Positions 1-9,151 are shown, counted from the stretch's first letter. The stretch is DNA of 64,000 bases from Paenibacillus radicis (ex Gao et al. 2016) (GCF_014641555.1 NZ_BMHY01000016.1:1-64000); one strand, 5' to 3'. Numbers and translations are program-made. Notes: generated from the letters alone by a model not told the origin.

Positions 1-75
1 GAGGTTGATAGGTTCGGGGTGGAAGCACAGCAATGTGTGGAGCTGACGAATACTAATCGGTCGAGGGCTTATCCT
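1..75 (+). rRNA. 23S rRNA, 3' end (partial)
   Basis: The first 75 bases match the conserved 3' end of bacterial 23S rRNA, including the segment with GACGAATACTAATCGGTCGA and the closing stem sequence before the processing spacer. Only the tail lies in the window. The 5S gene follows about 190 bases downstream, the usual 23S-5S order. The exact mature 3' end is estimated. Confidence 0.9.
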
Positions 76-263
76 AAATACACCCCAAAAAGTGAAGATA
101 AGCGTTGCAGCTTATTCCGAATACTTTCCGGGGACCCCGATACAGGGGACGCTAAAGCAATCATTTCAATTCGCATCCTGTTTTCAGGGCGCAAAACCCT
201 AGCAGATTTATTATTGGATCTTTTCTGAGGCAACTCAAGTAGAGCATTCAGCGAAAAATCCCG

Positions 264-380
264 TTTGGTGGCGATGGCGGAGGGGAACCACGCGTTCCCA
301 TACCGAACACGACCGTTAAGCCCTCCAGCGCCGATGGTACTTGGACCGCAGGGTCCTGGGAGAGTAGGACGTCGCCAAGC
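264..380 (+). rRNA. rrf: 5S rRNA
   Basis: A 117-base 5S gene beginning TTTGGTGGCGATGGCGGAGG and ending with GTAGGACGTCGCCAAGC, so that the 5' and 3' ends pair. The internal CCATACCGAACACG and CGCCGATGGTA segments are classic Firmicute 5S signatures. It lies downstream of the 23S end and is followed at once by a terminator, so it is the last gene of the rRNA operon. Confidence 0.97.
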
Positions 381-385
381 ACGAG

Positions 386-417
386 AAGCCTGCCGCATGT
401 TTGCGGCAGGCTTTTTT
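386..417 (+). terminator. rRNA operon terminator
   Basis: A GC-rich hairpin (AAGCCTGCCGCA pairing with TGCGGCAGGCTT around a short loop) followed by a T run, immediately after 5S rRNA. A textbook intrinsic terminator. Confidence 0.9.
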
Positions 418-695
418 GTTTATTATGGTTAAAAACGTTCGGAAATAACTTTGCGCGAGCAAGTTGTCTCTGGTTATTTATAGCGTATAGCGGTCTTTAT
501 TCAATGCCATACTGCATCTTGCTTTATATTCAAACTGCGGGTACCCACTCAACGATCCAAAGTATCTCAAAACCTCCATGCAACCCACACTTTTTCCCAG
601 TAAATCTGATGTTTGGCTTCAGCAATCGCTAAAAGTAAGTCCAACCCTACCCAATTTAATTAATATGACAAGCCGAATAAACTGCCCTTGTCTTT

Positions 696-880
696 CAAAT
701 GCAAAAGTGCATTTTGATTTAGTCAAAAAGGCTGCATACAGCCTTCAAAATGCAAAAATACATTTGAAATCAACCAATTGGGCCAGAATGACCCGAAAAG
801 TTGCGATCAGCCTGCATTTTTACATTTTGATGCCCATATCGGCCATGAAATGGCTAAACAACCTGCACTTTTGCATTTTG
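696..880. repeat. Cluster of four TGCAAAA/TGCATTTT repeats
   Basis: Four related 17-21 base words start at about 696, 746, 813 and 864. The first two read CAAA(A)TGCAAAARTGCA-like and the last two read TGCATTTTTACATTTTG and TGCACTTTTGCATTTTG, their reverse complement, so the cluster is an inverted arrangement. The first word folds on itself (CAAATGCA/TGCATTTG-like arms). Function is not recognised. Confidence 0.6.
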
Positions 881-965
881 TTTTTAAAAATAGTCGGCAG
901 AGCATGGGTCAGGTTAATTACAAAATTTAAAATTAGGGAGACAAGCTCATAATCAAAGCTAAGGA

Positions 966-982
966 GAACATTCTGAATGTTC
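966..982. promoter_or_regulatory. Perfect 17-base palindrome
   Basis: GAACATTC-T-GAATGTTC is a perfect inverted repeat with a single central base. It could be a repressor site, but the GAAC-to-GTTC spacing of 9 does not fit the Gram-positive LexA box (spacing of 4). No adjacent gene explains it. Confidence 0.4.
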
Positions 983-1251
983 GTAGATTCAATAGTTCAT
1001 AGAGTTGGAGTTACCGATGATGAGAGCAGTGTGAGCAAGATATTTATTGCTAGAATCAGCTAAACATACTATAATCCCAGTATTGCCTTCTAGTTCCATA
1101 ATGAGTGGATTAGAGGGTAGTTTGCTTGCCAGCGTATATTGTGCGTCGAGCTTTTAGTCTCGGCGAGGAGTTCCTGATACGATTGTAGCATTGTAGCATA
1201 ATACTTACCAATTAGAATGTTTGTATACAAAGAGGAAGCAGGGGGACAACA

Positions 1252-2880
1252 TTGAATCCGCAATTGAAAACGAATGTGGGAAGGCAGAGGCGCAGTACGA
1301 GTAAATTTGATCTCTTGGCCAGGATGAAGCAGATCGTCACTTGGCTACAAAACAATCCGCTGCTGGCTGTTTTATTCGGCATCGGAATTTTCATTCGACT
1401 GGTGGCTATCTCGTCACTGCCGGCCGGCTTGAACCAAGATGAAGCCTCGATAGGCTACGACGCATATGCGATCCTGCACTACGGTGTAGACCGGAACGGC
1501 AGCTTTCTGCCTATTCACCTGATCGCTTGGGGCAGCGGGCAAAATGCTTTGTACGCGTATCTGTCGATGCCGTTCATTTATCTTTTTGGCTTGAACACGT
1601 TTTCGATACGAATCGTGAGCGCGATTGCCGGAGTCATCACGTTGTTTCTGTTCTACGCGATCGCAAAAAGGTTCATTCCAGACAATCGCCGTGTCATGCT
1701 TATTGCGGCTTTTATAATCGTGATTTGCCCATGGCATATTATGATGTCGCGCTGGGCGCTGGAATCCAACTTGATGCCTGCTCTGGTGCTGCTAGCTGTC
1801 TACTTTGCTTGCAAAGCGATAGAGCGGCCGCAATGGCTGCTGGCGTTCTCGATATCGATGGCGCTGTCCCTATACGCCTATGGAACCGCCTATTTTTTCG
1901 CACCGCTATTCGTCCTTTCGACTTATGTCGTGTTTTACGTCAAGAGACTAGTTTCCTTGCGCCGTATTCTAGTAAATGGAGCAACCTTCACAATACTGGC
2001 GCTTCCTATCCTGCTCTTTGTCATCATTAATCGCTACTCCATGAACGCCATTACAGCTCTCGTGACGATACCGAAGCTTACGGTTCCGAGAGTCGAACAG
2101 CAGTCGAGCATTTTTGGCTCGGATATGATGTCGACCGGGCTGAGCCATATGAAGCGGTTTTTCGAAATTATAATAAGCCAGAACGACGGTCTCATCTGGA
2201 ATGCGCTGCCGGAATACGGCTATTTGTATCCGATCGCTTTACCGCTCATTATATTGGGGCTTGCAACGACGATCAGTGCGCTGCAGCGTAAAGCAGATCC
2301 GATACAGCTCATCATTTTGATATGGCTGGCGATTTCGGTAGCGATGGCTTTCATTATTAGCGATGCCAACATTAACCGCATCAACGTAATCTTTTATCCG
2401 CTGATCTTGTTGACCGTTGCGGGAGTAGTATGGCTTTCGGAAAAAGAGAAGTGGGCAACCCGCTTTGCTATTGCCTTATTTGCCGCCTATTTCATCCTGT
2501 TTGCGAATCAATATGTCCGGAAATTCCCGGAGCAGATCAGTCCGATTTTTTTCGAATCCTTCGGTGAGGCGATACGGTACGCATCGGATGTAACGGACGG
2601 TACGGTCTATATTACAAACAGAGTCAACATGCCCTATATTTACGTACTATTGAATGAGCAGATCGATCCGCGAGAATTTAACGAAAGTGTCGTTTATGCC
2701 AATCCTGGCGGAGCATTTCAGCAGGTCCAGTCGTTTGGACGCTACCGGTTTGAGCAGCCCGTCATTCATGACGGTGAGAAGGCTGCTTATCTTTTCGCGA
2801 ACGGAGATCCTCTTCCCGAGGACGAGTCCCGGTATGAAATTAAGCGCTTTAAACATTATTCTGTGGTGACGGAGAAATAA
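1252..2880 (+). CDS. GT39-like membrane glycosyltransferase
   Basis: A 542-residue polytopic membrane protein of the PMT/ArnT type (glycosyltransferase family 39), which moves a sugar from a lipid-linked donor to an acceptor outside the membrane. The first membrane segment (about residues 37-55) is followed by the family's acidic motif in the first external loop, GLNQDE with D63 and E64, then about ten more hydrophobic segments and a soluble C-terminal domain of about 100 residues. The TTG start at 1252 is supported by a purine-rich SD (AGCAGGGGGA) about 7 bases upstream. It is single and followed by a terminator. The acceptor cannot be read from sequence. Confidence 0.8.
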   Translation: MNPQLKTNVGRQRRSTSKFDLLARMKQIVTWLQNNPLLAVLFGIGIFIRLVAISSLPAGLNQDEASIGYDAYAILHYGVDRNGSFLPIHLIAWGSGQNALYAYLSMPFIYLFGLNTFSIRIVSAIAGVITLFLFYAIAKRFIPDNRRVMLIAAFIIVICPWHIMMSRWALESNLMPALVLLAVYFACKAIERPQWLLAFSISMALSLYAYGTAYFFAPLFVLSTYVVFYVKRLVSLRRILVNGATFTILALPILLFVIINRYSMNAITALVTIPKLTVPRVEQQSSIFGSDMMSTGLSHMKRFFEIIISQNDGLIWNALPEYGYLYPIALPLIILGLATTISALQRKADPIQLIILIWLAISVAMAFIISDANINRINVIFYPLILLTVAGVVWLSEKEKWATRFAIALFAAYFILFANQYVRKFPEQISPIFFESFGEAIRYASDVTDGTVYITNRVNMPYIYVLLNEQIDPREFNESVVYANPGGAFQQVQSFGRYRFEQPVIHDGEKAAYLFANGDPLPEDESRYEIKRFKHYSVVTEK

Positions 2881-2923
2881 GCCGATAATGGCAGAATGAC
2901 GCTGATAAATAGCAGTGATGCTT

Positions 2924-2960
2924 AGCAAATGGCCCCTCAGCGGGCCATTTGCTTGTATTT
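2924..2960 (+). terminator. Intrinsic terminator
   Basis: AGCAAATGGCCC pairs perfectly with GGGCCATTTGCT (12 bp) around a 6-base loop, followed by TTGTATTT. It closes the glycosyltransferase gene. Confidence 0.8.
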
Positions 2961-3076
2961 AGGACTGGGAGCCCATATGGCCTCCATATGCCTGAATTTG
3001 CCGCTGTGTTAAAATGGACGCAACAGTCTTAGTTTGTGCAGGCCAAGACTACAATAGCAGGAGGCGGAAGCATCAG

Positions 3077-4321
3077 ATGTTGGGCGGCTTAGGATCGAGA
3101 TTTCAATTGAGCAAGGGCAGAATGTTGCTGCCACCTGAAAGAAGATTGAGCAGAAATGCAGTGGTCTCAATCATTATTCACGGTTTTTTCCAGTTTGGCG
3201 CCTCGATGTCGGGGTTGTTTCTCAATCTTTACTTATGGCGATTGACGCAAGACTTGGCGGTTAACGGCCTCTATAACATCCTTTTATTTGCGACTACCCC
3301 GTTTGTGTTTGCTTTTGGCGGCTGGATTGCCAAGCGGCGGGACAAAATGCTGACTTACCGGATTGGCATCGCGCTGAATGCGATGTTTTATCTGCTTGTC
3401 GTCATTGCACAGGAACAAGTTGCACACTATTATATTGCGTTCGCATTGCTAAACGGTATTGCAAGCGGTTTCTACTGGACTGGCTATCTCGTTATGCAGT
3501 ACGATGTGTCGACCGAGGCGAATCGGCTCCGTTACTTAGGCGTCAATATGATTGTATTCAATACGGCCGGTCTAGCGGGTCCGGCGCTTGCGGGCTTTAT
3601 TATTCAACGGAGCCAAGGGCTCCAAGGCTATATGTTTATTTTTATGCTGGCCTTCGTCATGTTCTTAATAGCGGCGCTCATCAGCTTCCGCATTCCGGTA
3701 ATGAAGTCGCATCATAAAGCGTACTACTTGAAATTCACTTTATTAATTATGCAGAAGCACCCGCGCTGGCTGAAGGCGCTGATCAGCTTTTTCTTAATGG
3801 GGCTGTTCCAGGGCGTTATGCTGTTTCTTCCGAACATTCTTCTCTATCAGACCGTAGGGCGGGAAGATTGGGTCGGCTATTTGGGCGTCTTTTTCTCAGC
3901 GTTGACTGTAGCTACCGGCTATGCCATTACGAAAAGAAGCGGCAAAGAGAATGTAAGCAAGTACTTGCTTTATTCCGTGTCGGGTGTTCTATTAGGTGCA
4001 GCTATGCTGCTCATTGACGTGAAGCTATGGTCGGTTGTGATCTTTATGATCTTATTCTCGATCTGCAATCCGCTTACGGTCAATACGCTCAATTCGTTTT
4101 ACTTCCGTATGATGAGCTTGCTGCCGTTAAAAGGACAGCTTCGTGTGGAATCGGTCGTCATTCGGGAGCTGTTCCTCAATACGGGCAGAATCATTTCAAT
4201 CGCGGCGATGATTACTTTGGCGAAGGATACGGAGTCGGCCTGGCTGGCGATCGTCCTGTTCGGTGCTGCTTTGCTGCAATATTTGCTTCTTCCCTTCGTT
4301 AGGGAGAAAAAAGCTCAGTAG
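3077..4321 (+). CDS. MFS transporter
   Basis: A major facilitator superfamily protein of 414 residues with about 12 hydrophobic segments split by a central loop around residue 200. After helix 2 it has a WIAKRRDK loop, the usual position of the MFS motif A. I place the start at ATG 3077 because AGGAGG lies 12 bases upstream; an in-frame ATG at 3014 exists but has no SD. The substrate is unknown. It resembles Bacillus/Paenibacillus YcxA/YfiS-type efflux carriers only in general architecture. Confidence 0.8.
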   Translation: MLGGLGSRFQLSKGRMLLPPERRLSRNAVVSIIIHGFFQFGASMSGLFLNLYLWRLTQDLAVNGLYNILLFATTPFVFAFGGWIAKRRDKMLTYRIGIALNAMFYLLVVIAQEQVAHYYIAFALLNGIASGFYWTGYLVMQYDVSTEANRLRYLGVNMIVFNTAGLAGPALAGFIIQRSQGLQGYMFIFMLAFVMFLIAALISFRIPVMKSHHKAYYLKFTLLIMQKHPRWLKALISFFLMGLFQGVMLFLPNILLYQTVGREDWVGYLGVFFSALTVATGYAITKRSGKENVSKYLLYSVSGVLLGAAMLLIDVKLWSVVIFMILFSICNPLTVNTLNSFYFRMMSLLPLKGQLRVESVVIRELFLNTGRIISIAAMITLAKDTESAWLAIVLFGAALLQYLLLPFVREKKAQ

Positions 4322-4402
4322 ACGGTTTGAGATGCTTAGCGGGCAACATTAGAAATCAATTAGAAAAATCTTTGAATCCCCAAAACGGAAGTTAAGTTAT
4401 GG

Positions 4403-4408
4403 TAAAAT
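4403..4408 (+). promoter_or_regulatory. Possible extended -10 for the SleB-like gene
   Basis: ATGGTAAAAT has the TGn-TAAAAT form of an extended -10, about 70 bases before the start codon. No good -35 is seen at the right distance, so this is tentative. Confidence 0.3.
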
Positions 4409-4477
4409 CATTTTCGCGGCGGATCCCTGCAATACAGCGAGAATCCATAACACAACCAGTTGGAGGGATTAACGAAA

Positions 4478-5116
4478 GTGATGAAAAAAACAGCAAGTGT
4501 ATTTTTACTGGCCGTCATTGTATTTATGCTTAGCATGAACGGTGCGGCAAGCGCGGCTTCGATGAAGATGGGAAGCAGCGGCGAGAGCGTCAAAGATTTG
4601 CAGGAGCGGCTCTATATGCTCAATTACTACAAGGGCAGCATTACCGGAAAGTTCAATGCATCCACGAAAAATGCAGTAGCTGCCTTTCAACGAGGCGCAG
4701 GACTGCCTAAGGATGGCGTGGCAGGGTCGATGACGCAGCATGCCTTGAACAAAGTGACGGTCAGCCGTTCGGACCTGTCGCGGCTTGCGAGGATCGTCTA
4801 CTCGGAGTCGAGAGGCGAGACCTATAAAGGACAGGTGGCGGTAGCGGCGGTCGTCCTGAACCGGGCGAAGTCACCGATGTTCCCAAGCAAGATCCGCGAC
4901 GTTATTTTTGCCGCTAATGCCTTTAGTGCCGTCAGCAACGGGCAGTTTTGGCTAACGCCCAATGCTACTGCATTTAAAGCGGCGAAGGAAGCGGCAAGGC
5001 GGGTCGATCCGTCCAAAGGGGCTTATTACTTCTACAACCCGAAGGCGACGGAATCGAAATGGATAGAATCCCGAAAAGTTACCGTGAAAATCGGCAATCA
5101 TGTGTTTGCCAAATAA
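4478..5116 (+). CDS. SleB/CwlJ-like cell wall hydrolase
   Basis: A secreted peptidoglycan hydrolase of about 212 residues. It starts with a signal peptide (MKKTASVFLLAVIVF..., likely cut after ASA near residue 25), then a PG_binding_1 domain (about 30-90, with the DLQERL and AVAAFQRGAGL motifs), then a Hydrolase_2 domain (about 95-212). The family's catalytic Glu lies in YSESRGE near residue 110. Such proteins (SleB, CwlJ) cut cortex peptidoglycan during germination; related ones act in vegetative growth. The start is GTG 4478 or ATG 4481 behind TTGGAGGGA; the SD spacing slightly favours GTG. It forms its own transcription unit. Confidence 0.85.
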   Translation: MMKKTASVFLLAVIVFMLSMNGAASAASMKMGSSGESVKDLQERLYMLNYYKGSITGKFNASTKNAVAAFQRGAGLPKDGVAGSMTQHALNKVTVSRSDLSRLARIVYSESRGETYKGQVAVAAVVLNRAKSPMFPSKIRDVIFAANAFSAVSNGQFWLTPNATAFKAAKEAARRVDPSKGAYYFYNPKATESKWIESRKVTVKIGNHVFAK

Positions 5117-5136
5117 ATAGAATGACTAGCATTAGA

Positions 5137-5184
5137 GAAGAGATGCAACTGTTGCCATACCGGCGCAGGGCATCTCTTTCTTTT
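5137..5184 (+). terminator. Probable terminator
   Basis: GAAGAGATGC pairs with GCATCTCTTTC across a 23-base loop and is followed by TTCTTTTAT. The loop is long, so strength is uncertain. Confidence 0.6.
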
Positions 5185-5311
5185 ATCCGGAAGAATAGAT
5201 GGTGATGGAAGGAACTAACGTGGAAACGATGTTCAGAATGGCGTATGATACGAGAAGTATGCATTCGCAAGGAAAGACAGGTTTCTTTTCAGACAAGGTG
5301 GTATTTCGCAA

Positions 5312-6604
5312 GTGAAGCAATGGATTGAATCTTTAATCGTACGTTTGGAGAAAAATTATCCCAGGGACGCATTGTCCTTTATTGCAGCAAGCTTTATTAA
5401 TGCAACCGGAAATTCGATACTTTGGCCGCTAACGACGCTATACGTACATCAAGTGCTTGGGCGTACCTACGCTGAGGCAGGCATGGTGCTCCTATTCCAG
5501 GCATTGGCGGGCCTGATCGGCCAGTTTGCGGGAGGTGCGCTTTATAACCGGCTAGGTCCAAAACGGCTCGTCATCGGTTCGATGCTGCTGTCAGCGGCGC
5601 TTATCGCGTCGGTTGTGTTTACGCGGGAATACATCGTCTATATTGTTCTGACCAGCTTGTACGGTCTGGTGAACAATCTAGCGGTGCCTTCTATCAACGC
5701 TTATATCGGTTTTCGCTGGAAGGCCCATCGCCGAAAGCTGTACAATGCGATTTACGTCGGCAACAATGCAGGTCTGGCAATTGGAGCGTCTGTCGGCGGT
5801 CTGATCGCTGCTTTTTCCTTTACGTTGACGTATGCTGCAACCGCAATATCTACGCTTGTATTCGGCCTCTATTTAATGCTCATCATGCGTACGGGCAGCA
5901 GTGCGGAAGAAAAGGCGGCGATGGAGACGGCGAGTGGCACTGTGCCGCAAGCTAGCGGCCTGGCCGGAAGAGCACAGTTAGAACAGGAAGCGACGCTAGG
6001 TCAAAAGCTGATGAACACGAGTATGTATTTGTATCTGGGTATCGGTTCGCTGCTATTCTTCTTTTCGCTCATGGTTTGGAATAACGGCATTGCGCCGTTT
6101 CTGACCGATGGCGGCCATTCCCTCACCATGTACAGTCTGTTGTGGAGTATTAACGGTATTGTTATCTTTGTTGGCCAGCCGGTGACGAACGCGATTAAGA
6201 AGATGCTGGCCGGATCAATCAGTCGTGAAATAGTAGCAAGCTCGGTCTGTTATTCGATTGGCTTTACCTTTATTGCTTTTCTACATGATTCCTATTGGTA
6301 TCTTGTCTTTGGTATGATGGTATGTACGATCGGGGAAATGCTGCTGCTGCCCGTCATACCGGCCTTTTTATCCGAAAATGCCGGCAAATCCGCTCCTTTC
6401 TATATGGGGGTCGTCGGCGGATTCGGCAGCGCGGGCCGGATGATTGCGCCTACGCTGTTTGGCTATGTGTATGATCATACGGGCGCAACGCCTGTTTTAT
6501 GGATTGGAGCGGGAGCATCGCTGCTTTCTGTCGCGGTCTTTTTCATCCATGCTTATTTGCATCGGTTTGTGCCGAAGCAGGCATCCGTGGCTCCTGATTG
6601 TTAA
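5312..6604 (+). CDS. MFS transporter
   Basis: A 430-residue major facilitator with 12 predicted membrane segments. Helices 1-6 and 7-12 are joined by a hydrophilic, Ala/Glu-rich loop around residues 195-235. Motif A of MFS carriers is visible after helix 2 (GGALYNRLGPKRLV). The GTG start at 5312 follows AAGGTGG at about 10 bases. It is not closely similar to the MFS protein at 3077, so they are not a recent duplication. Drug efflux is the common role of such carriers, but the substrate cannot be read. Confidence 0.85.
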   Translation: MKQWIESLIVRLEKNYPRDALSFIAASFINATGNSILWPLTTLYVHQVLGRTYAEAGMVLLFQALAGLIGQFAGGALYNRLGPKRLVIGSMLLSAALIASVVFTREYIVYIVLTSLYGLVNNLAVPSINAYIGFRWKAHRRKLYNAIYVGNNAGLAIGASVGGLIAAFSFTLTYAATAISTLVFGLYLMLIMRTGSSAEEKAAMETASGTVPQASGLAGRAQLEQEATLGQKLMNTSMYLYLGIGSLLFFFSLMVWNNGIAPFLTDGGHSLTMYSLLWSINGIVIFVGQPVTNAIKKMLAGSISREIVASSVCYSIGFTFIAFLHDSYWYLVFGMMVCTIGEMLLLPVIPAFLSENAGKSAPFYMGVVGGFGSAGRMIAPTLFGYVYDHTGATPVLWIGAGASLLSVAVFFIHAYLHRFVPKQASVAPDC

Positions 6605-6664
6605 TAGAGGACGAGCGTTAAGTGCTAGAGAAATGATGATCGTTATGGGAGGGCATGCACAGTT

Positions 6665-7396
6665 ATGAGCCAATTAATGAAGTATAAGGACTTTATATTG
6701 TCGCTGCCTTCCGGAGCATTGACGAAAGAACAGCTGCTTGTACCGGAGCTGCTGCTTAATTCGCATCAAAACATGTCGCTTTACTATATTCCATTCGAAT
6801 ATGTGAATGAGCAAGCGAAGATTATGATCATCGGCATTACGCCTGGTTTTACGCAGATGGCGATTGCTTACGAACAAGCCAGGCTGGGGCTATTGGAAAA
6901 TAGACCACATCCCGAAATCGACCAAAGGGCTAAGGCTGTTGCTAGCTTTGCAGGTACGATGCGCCAAAATTTATACGAGATGCTAGATGTAATCAGACTG
7001 CCGGAGGCGCTTGAAATAGAAAGTACCAAGTCGCTGTTTGAACAGGAGCGTCATTTGCTGCATACGACATCAGCCGTTCGGTATCCGGTGTTCCAAGCCG
7101 GTGAGAATTATACCGGCCATCAGCCGGAGCTGGTAAAATCCGCTTTTTTAATGCAATATGCCCGTAGGATATTGTTAGCGGAGCTGCAGGCTGCACAAGA
7201 CGCACTGATCGTGCCGCTCGGCAAATCGGTGGCCGATGTACTGCAGCAGTTCACTCGCGAAGGACTGCTCGACGGAGAGCGATGCTTGTTCCATATGCCC
7301 CATCCATCAGGAGCGAATGGACATCGCCGAAGACAGTTCGCGGAGCGCAAGGCGGAGCTGGAGCGAACCGTTCAGGACTGGTTCGGTAGGTTATGA
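6665..7396 (+). CDS. Uracil-DNA-glycosylase-fold protein
   Basis: A 243-residue soluble protein that looks like a divergent uracil-DNA glycosylase superfamily member. The N-terminal half has IIGITPGFTQM, placed and shaped like motif 1 of UDG families 4/5 (GxxPG). Near the C-terminus is FHMPHPSGANGH, like the HPSxxN motif 2. UDG proteins remove deaminated or mismatched bases; this branch is uncharacterised and motif 1 lacks the acidic residue of family 4, so activity is uncertain. ATG 6665 follows GGGAGGG at 11 bases. It lies 60 bases after the MFS gene and may be cotranscribed. Confidence 0.6.
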   Translation: MSQLMKYKDFILSLPSGALTKEQLLVPELLLNSHQNMSLYYIPFEYVNEQAKIMIIGITPGFTQMAIAYEQARLGLLENRPHPEIDQRAKAVASFAGTMRQNLYEMLDVIRLPEALEIESTKSLFEQERHLLHTTSAVRYPVFQAGENYTGHQPELVKSAFLMQYARRILLAELQAAQDALIVPLGKSVADVLQQFTREGLLDGERCLFHMPHPSGANGHRRRQFAERKAELERTVQDWFGRL

Positions 7397-7415
7397 GCAC
7401 GTTTTGCAGCTTGGA

Positions 7416-7553
7416 ATGAGCCGGTTCACGACCGGTTCTTGGACAGCAAGCAGTGCGCTGCCAGCATTCAGAAAATTACAAGTAAAAGTAAGAGTTAAAG
7501 ACGGAACGCTTTGGTCTTTTTGGTCTGATCCTAAATGGCTGTATATTGAGTAA
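7416..7553 (+). CDS. Small ORF or gene fragment
   Basis: A 45-codon frame starting just after the UDG-like gene. The deduced peptide ends KVRVKDGTLWSFWSDPKWLY, which looks like real protein rather than random translation, but there is no clear SD and the frame runs open upstream into the previous gene. It may be the tail of a lost gene. A strong terminator follows directly. Confidence 0.3.
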   Translation: MSRFTTGSWTASSALPAFRKLQVKVRVKDGTLWSFWSDPKWLYIE

Positions 7554-7560
7554 TGAAAAT

Positions 7561-7603
7561 GGCAACTTCCCTTGGAAAAATGTAGGGAAAGTTGCCTTTA
7601 TTT
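7561..7603 (+). terminator. Intrinsic terminator
   Basis: GGCAACTTCCCT pairs with AGGGAAAGTTGCC (12 bp) and is followed by TTTATTT. It ends the transcription unit that starts with the MFS gene at 5312. Confidence 0.85.
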
Positions 7604-7654
7604 AAGATATAATGTAACCATATTAGGAAAATGCAAAGAAGAAGGAGAATTCGA

Positions 7655-8452
7655 TTGTCCTCTCAAAGAAGAGCCTTCTTAAACCTTTCTTATACTTTAT
7701 TGGGTTTGTGGCTATTAATAGTTGTTTTATCTAAATCGTATGTTTTATTCGCTGTATTGCTGTCTCTACCTGATCTCTTATTAACGGTTTGTTTAATGGG
7801 AATGGGGATTTATTTACTGTTTGCTGCAAGAGGATGGAAATGGGAAGAACGCATTGTATCGATTATATTAGTCTTACCCTTTATTTGGTTATTCATCTGG
7901 CCAGTCGTTCATGATGAAATACAACTGTATAGAACTGTACCGACGGATGAAATTGTAAAAAGATTTGTTGAGTACAAGTACGTAGGAAGTACAGAAGTGT
8001 TAGATACGTCGTTACCGATGGCTGATTATGATTCCGCAAGCAAGAACTTAAAATTATTTTTTAAGGTTCAGCCGGATATTTTCGTTCCAAACGAAGAACG
8101 CGTCCATGGTTCATTTAAGGATGATCCGGTTAGCTCGGCACAAATTTTCATGAGAGTGTTATACATTAATTTAATTGACCAACCGAAAGAGTTGACGGAA
8201 GTCACTAAAGTTCCAAAAACGATTGAAGAGTATGGATATTGGGGAGATACTTTAATCCTTAAAGCGAACTACAAAAAGAGTAAGGGGGAATATAAACTGA
8301 TTCCTCCTTATCCCGACGTAAGCTTAGTTAGCGCAAACGGTATGTGGTATTTGAAGTACACAGTGGAAGGAAAGGAAGGGGAAATATACATCGCAGATGT
8401 TCCAGGTGTGAATATTCATAACAAACTGATATCTAATCCCGAATTACCCTAG
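7655..8452 (+). CDS. Membrane protein of unknown function
   Basis: About 265 residues: three hydrophobic segments in the first 100 residues (around 8-30, 35-60 and 70-90), then a soluble domain of about 165 residues that ends in a beta-rich part (GMWYLKYTVEGKEGEIYIADV). I do not recognise the family. A TTG start at 7655 is preferred because AAGGAG lies 8 bases upstream; the in-frame ATG at 7631 overlaps the SD and has none of its own. Base composition is more AT-rich than its left neighbours. It stands alone between two terminators or gaps. Confidence 0.6.
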   Translation: MSSQRRAFLNLSYTLLGLWLLIVVLSKSYVLFAVLLSLPDLLLTVCLMGMGIYLLFAARGWKWEERIVSIILVLPFIWLFIWPVVHDEIQLYRTVPTDEIVKRFVEYKYVGSTEVLDTSLPMADYDSASKNLKLFFKVQPDIFVPNEERVHGSFKDDPVSSAQIFMRVLYINLIDQPKELTEVTKVPKTIEEYGYWGDTLILKANYKKSKGEYKLIPPYPDVSLVSANGMWYLKYTVEGKEGEIYIADVPGVNIHNKLISNPELP

Positions 8453-8519
8453 TTTTCTTCTTTCAAAAGGAAATAATAAACATTATTGCATGTAGCTCGG
8501 GAAAGGGGGATGTTGGGCA

Positions 8520-8924
8520 ATGGAGATATTGCGGTTTGACCATTTGGTATTGACGGTAAAAGACGTAGAAGCGTCATGCCGTTTCTATGGCGATGTACTT
8601 GGCATGGAAATCATCACTTTCGGTCAAGGGAGAAAAGCGGCTAAATTTGGCCAGCAGAAAATAAACTTTCAACAGCTCGGTGAGGAAATTGATCCTAAAG
8701 CTGAAACACCGACACCGGGCTCAGGAGATTTTTGCATCATTACAAGTGATTCAATACGTTCCATTCTCGACCAATTAAATACACATGGAGTGAAAATCGA
8801 ATTAGGACCAGTAGAGCGATCTGGCGCACTTGGTCCTATTCAATCTATTTATGTTCGCGATCCGGACGAGAATCTCGTCGAAATATCCAGTTATGGACCA
8901 TCGGTCACTATTCATGGAAGATAG
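8520..8924 (+). CDS. VOC (glyoxalase-fold) protein
   Basis: A 134-residue vicinal oxygen chelate protein. It opens with FDHLVLTVKDVEASCRFY, where His8 is the first metal ligand, and ends with RDPDENLVEISSYG, where the Glu is the last metal ligand. This matches the single-domain VOC proteins often labelled glyoxalase/virulence family. The reaction (glyoxalase, dioxygenase or thiol transfer) cannot be assigned. AAAGGGGGA lies 10 bases before ATG 8520. Confidence 0.8.
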   Translation: MEILRFDHLVLTVKDVEASCRFYGDVLGMEIITFGQGRKAAKFGQQKINFQQLGEEIDPKAETPTPGSGDFCIITSDSIRSILDQLNTHGVKIELGPVERSGALGPIQSIYVRDPDENLVEISSYGPSVTIHGR

Positions 8925-8948
8925 CGGGTGATTGTTATAATTATTAGT

Positions 8949-9098
8949 ATGAATCCGCTGGCAAATTACTTTGTGGGTAAGGGGTTAACGGTAAAAGATT
9001 CAGGGTTAATCCCGATTATCGTGATATCTAGTTATTCAATCGGCTATTTCTCGTTCTGGCTACAGCAAAAGGATAAGGAAATCCATGCTAAGCAATAG
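8949..9098 (+). CDS. Small single-span membrane ORF or remnant
   Basis: A 49-codon frame with one hydrophobic segment (SGLIPIIVISSYSIGYFSFW) and a charged tail ending KDKEIHAKQ. No good SD is seen. It could be a small membrane protein or the C-terminal remnant of a larger one. A bidirectional terminator follows 50 bases later. Confidence 0.35.
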   Translation: MNPLANYFVGKGLTVKDSGLIPIIVISSYSIGYFSFWLQQKDKEIHAKQ

Positions 9099-9151
9099 GC
9101 AGTGGTATGAGGCTCTCGGTCATACGGCATGCTATTTAATAGATGGATATT

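Larger units (their letters stand above)
422..1251. other. Gene-free stretch with small repeats
   Basis: No convincing gene lies here. The one longer open frame (578-952) has no ribosome binding site and is built from repeated A/T-rich words. The stretch holds four short TGCATTTT-type repeats (696-880) and a perfect 17-base palindrome (966-982). The last 20 bases carry the ribosome binding site for the next gene. Confidence 0.6.

Noticed and set aside
578..952. A 124-codon open frame after the rRNA operon
   Set aside because: It has no SD, its translation follows the short A/T-rich repeats, and the composition is not protein-like.
966..982. LexA/SOS box
   Set aside because: GAAC and GTTC are 9 bases apart; the Gram-positive SOS box needs 4.
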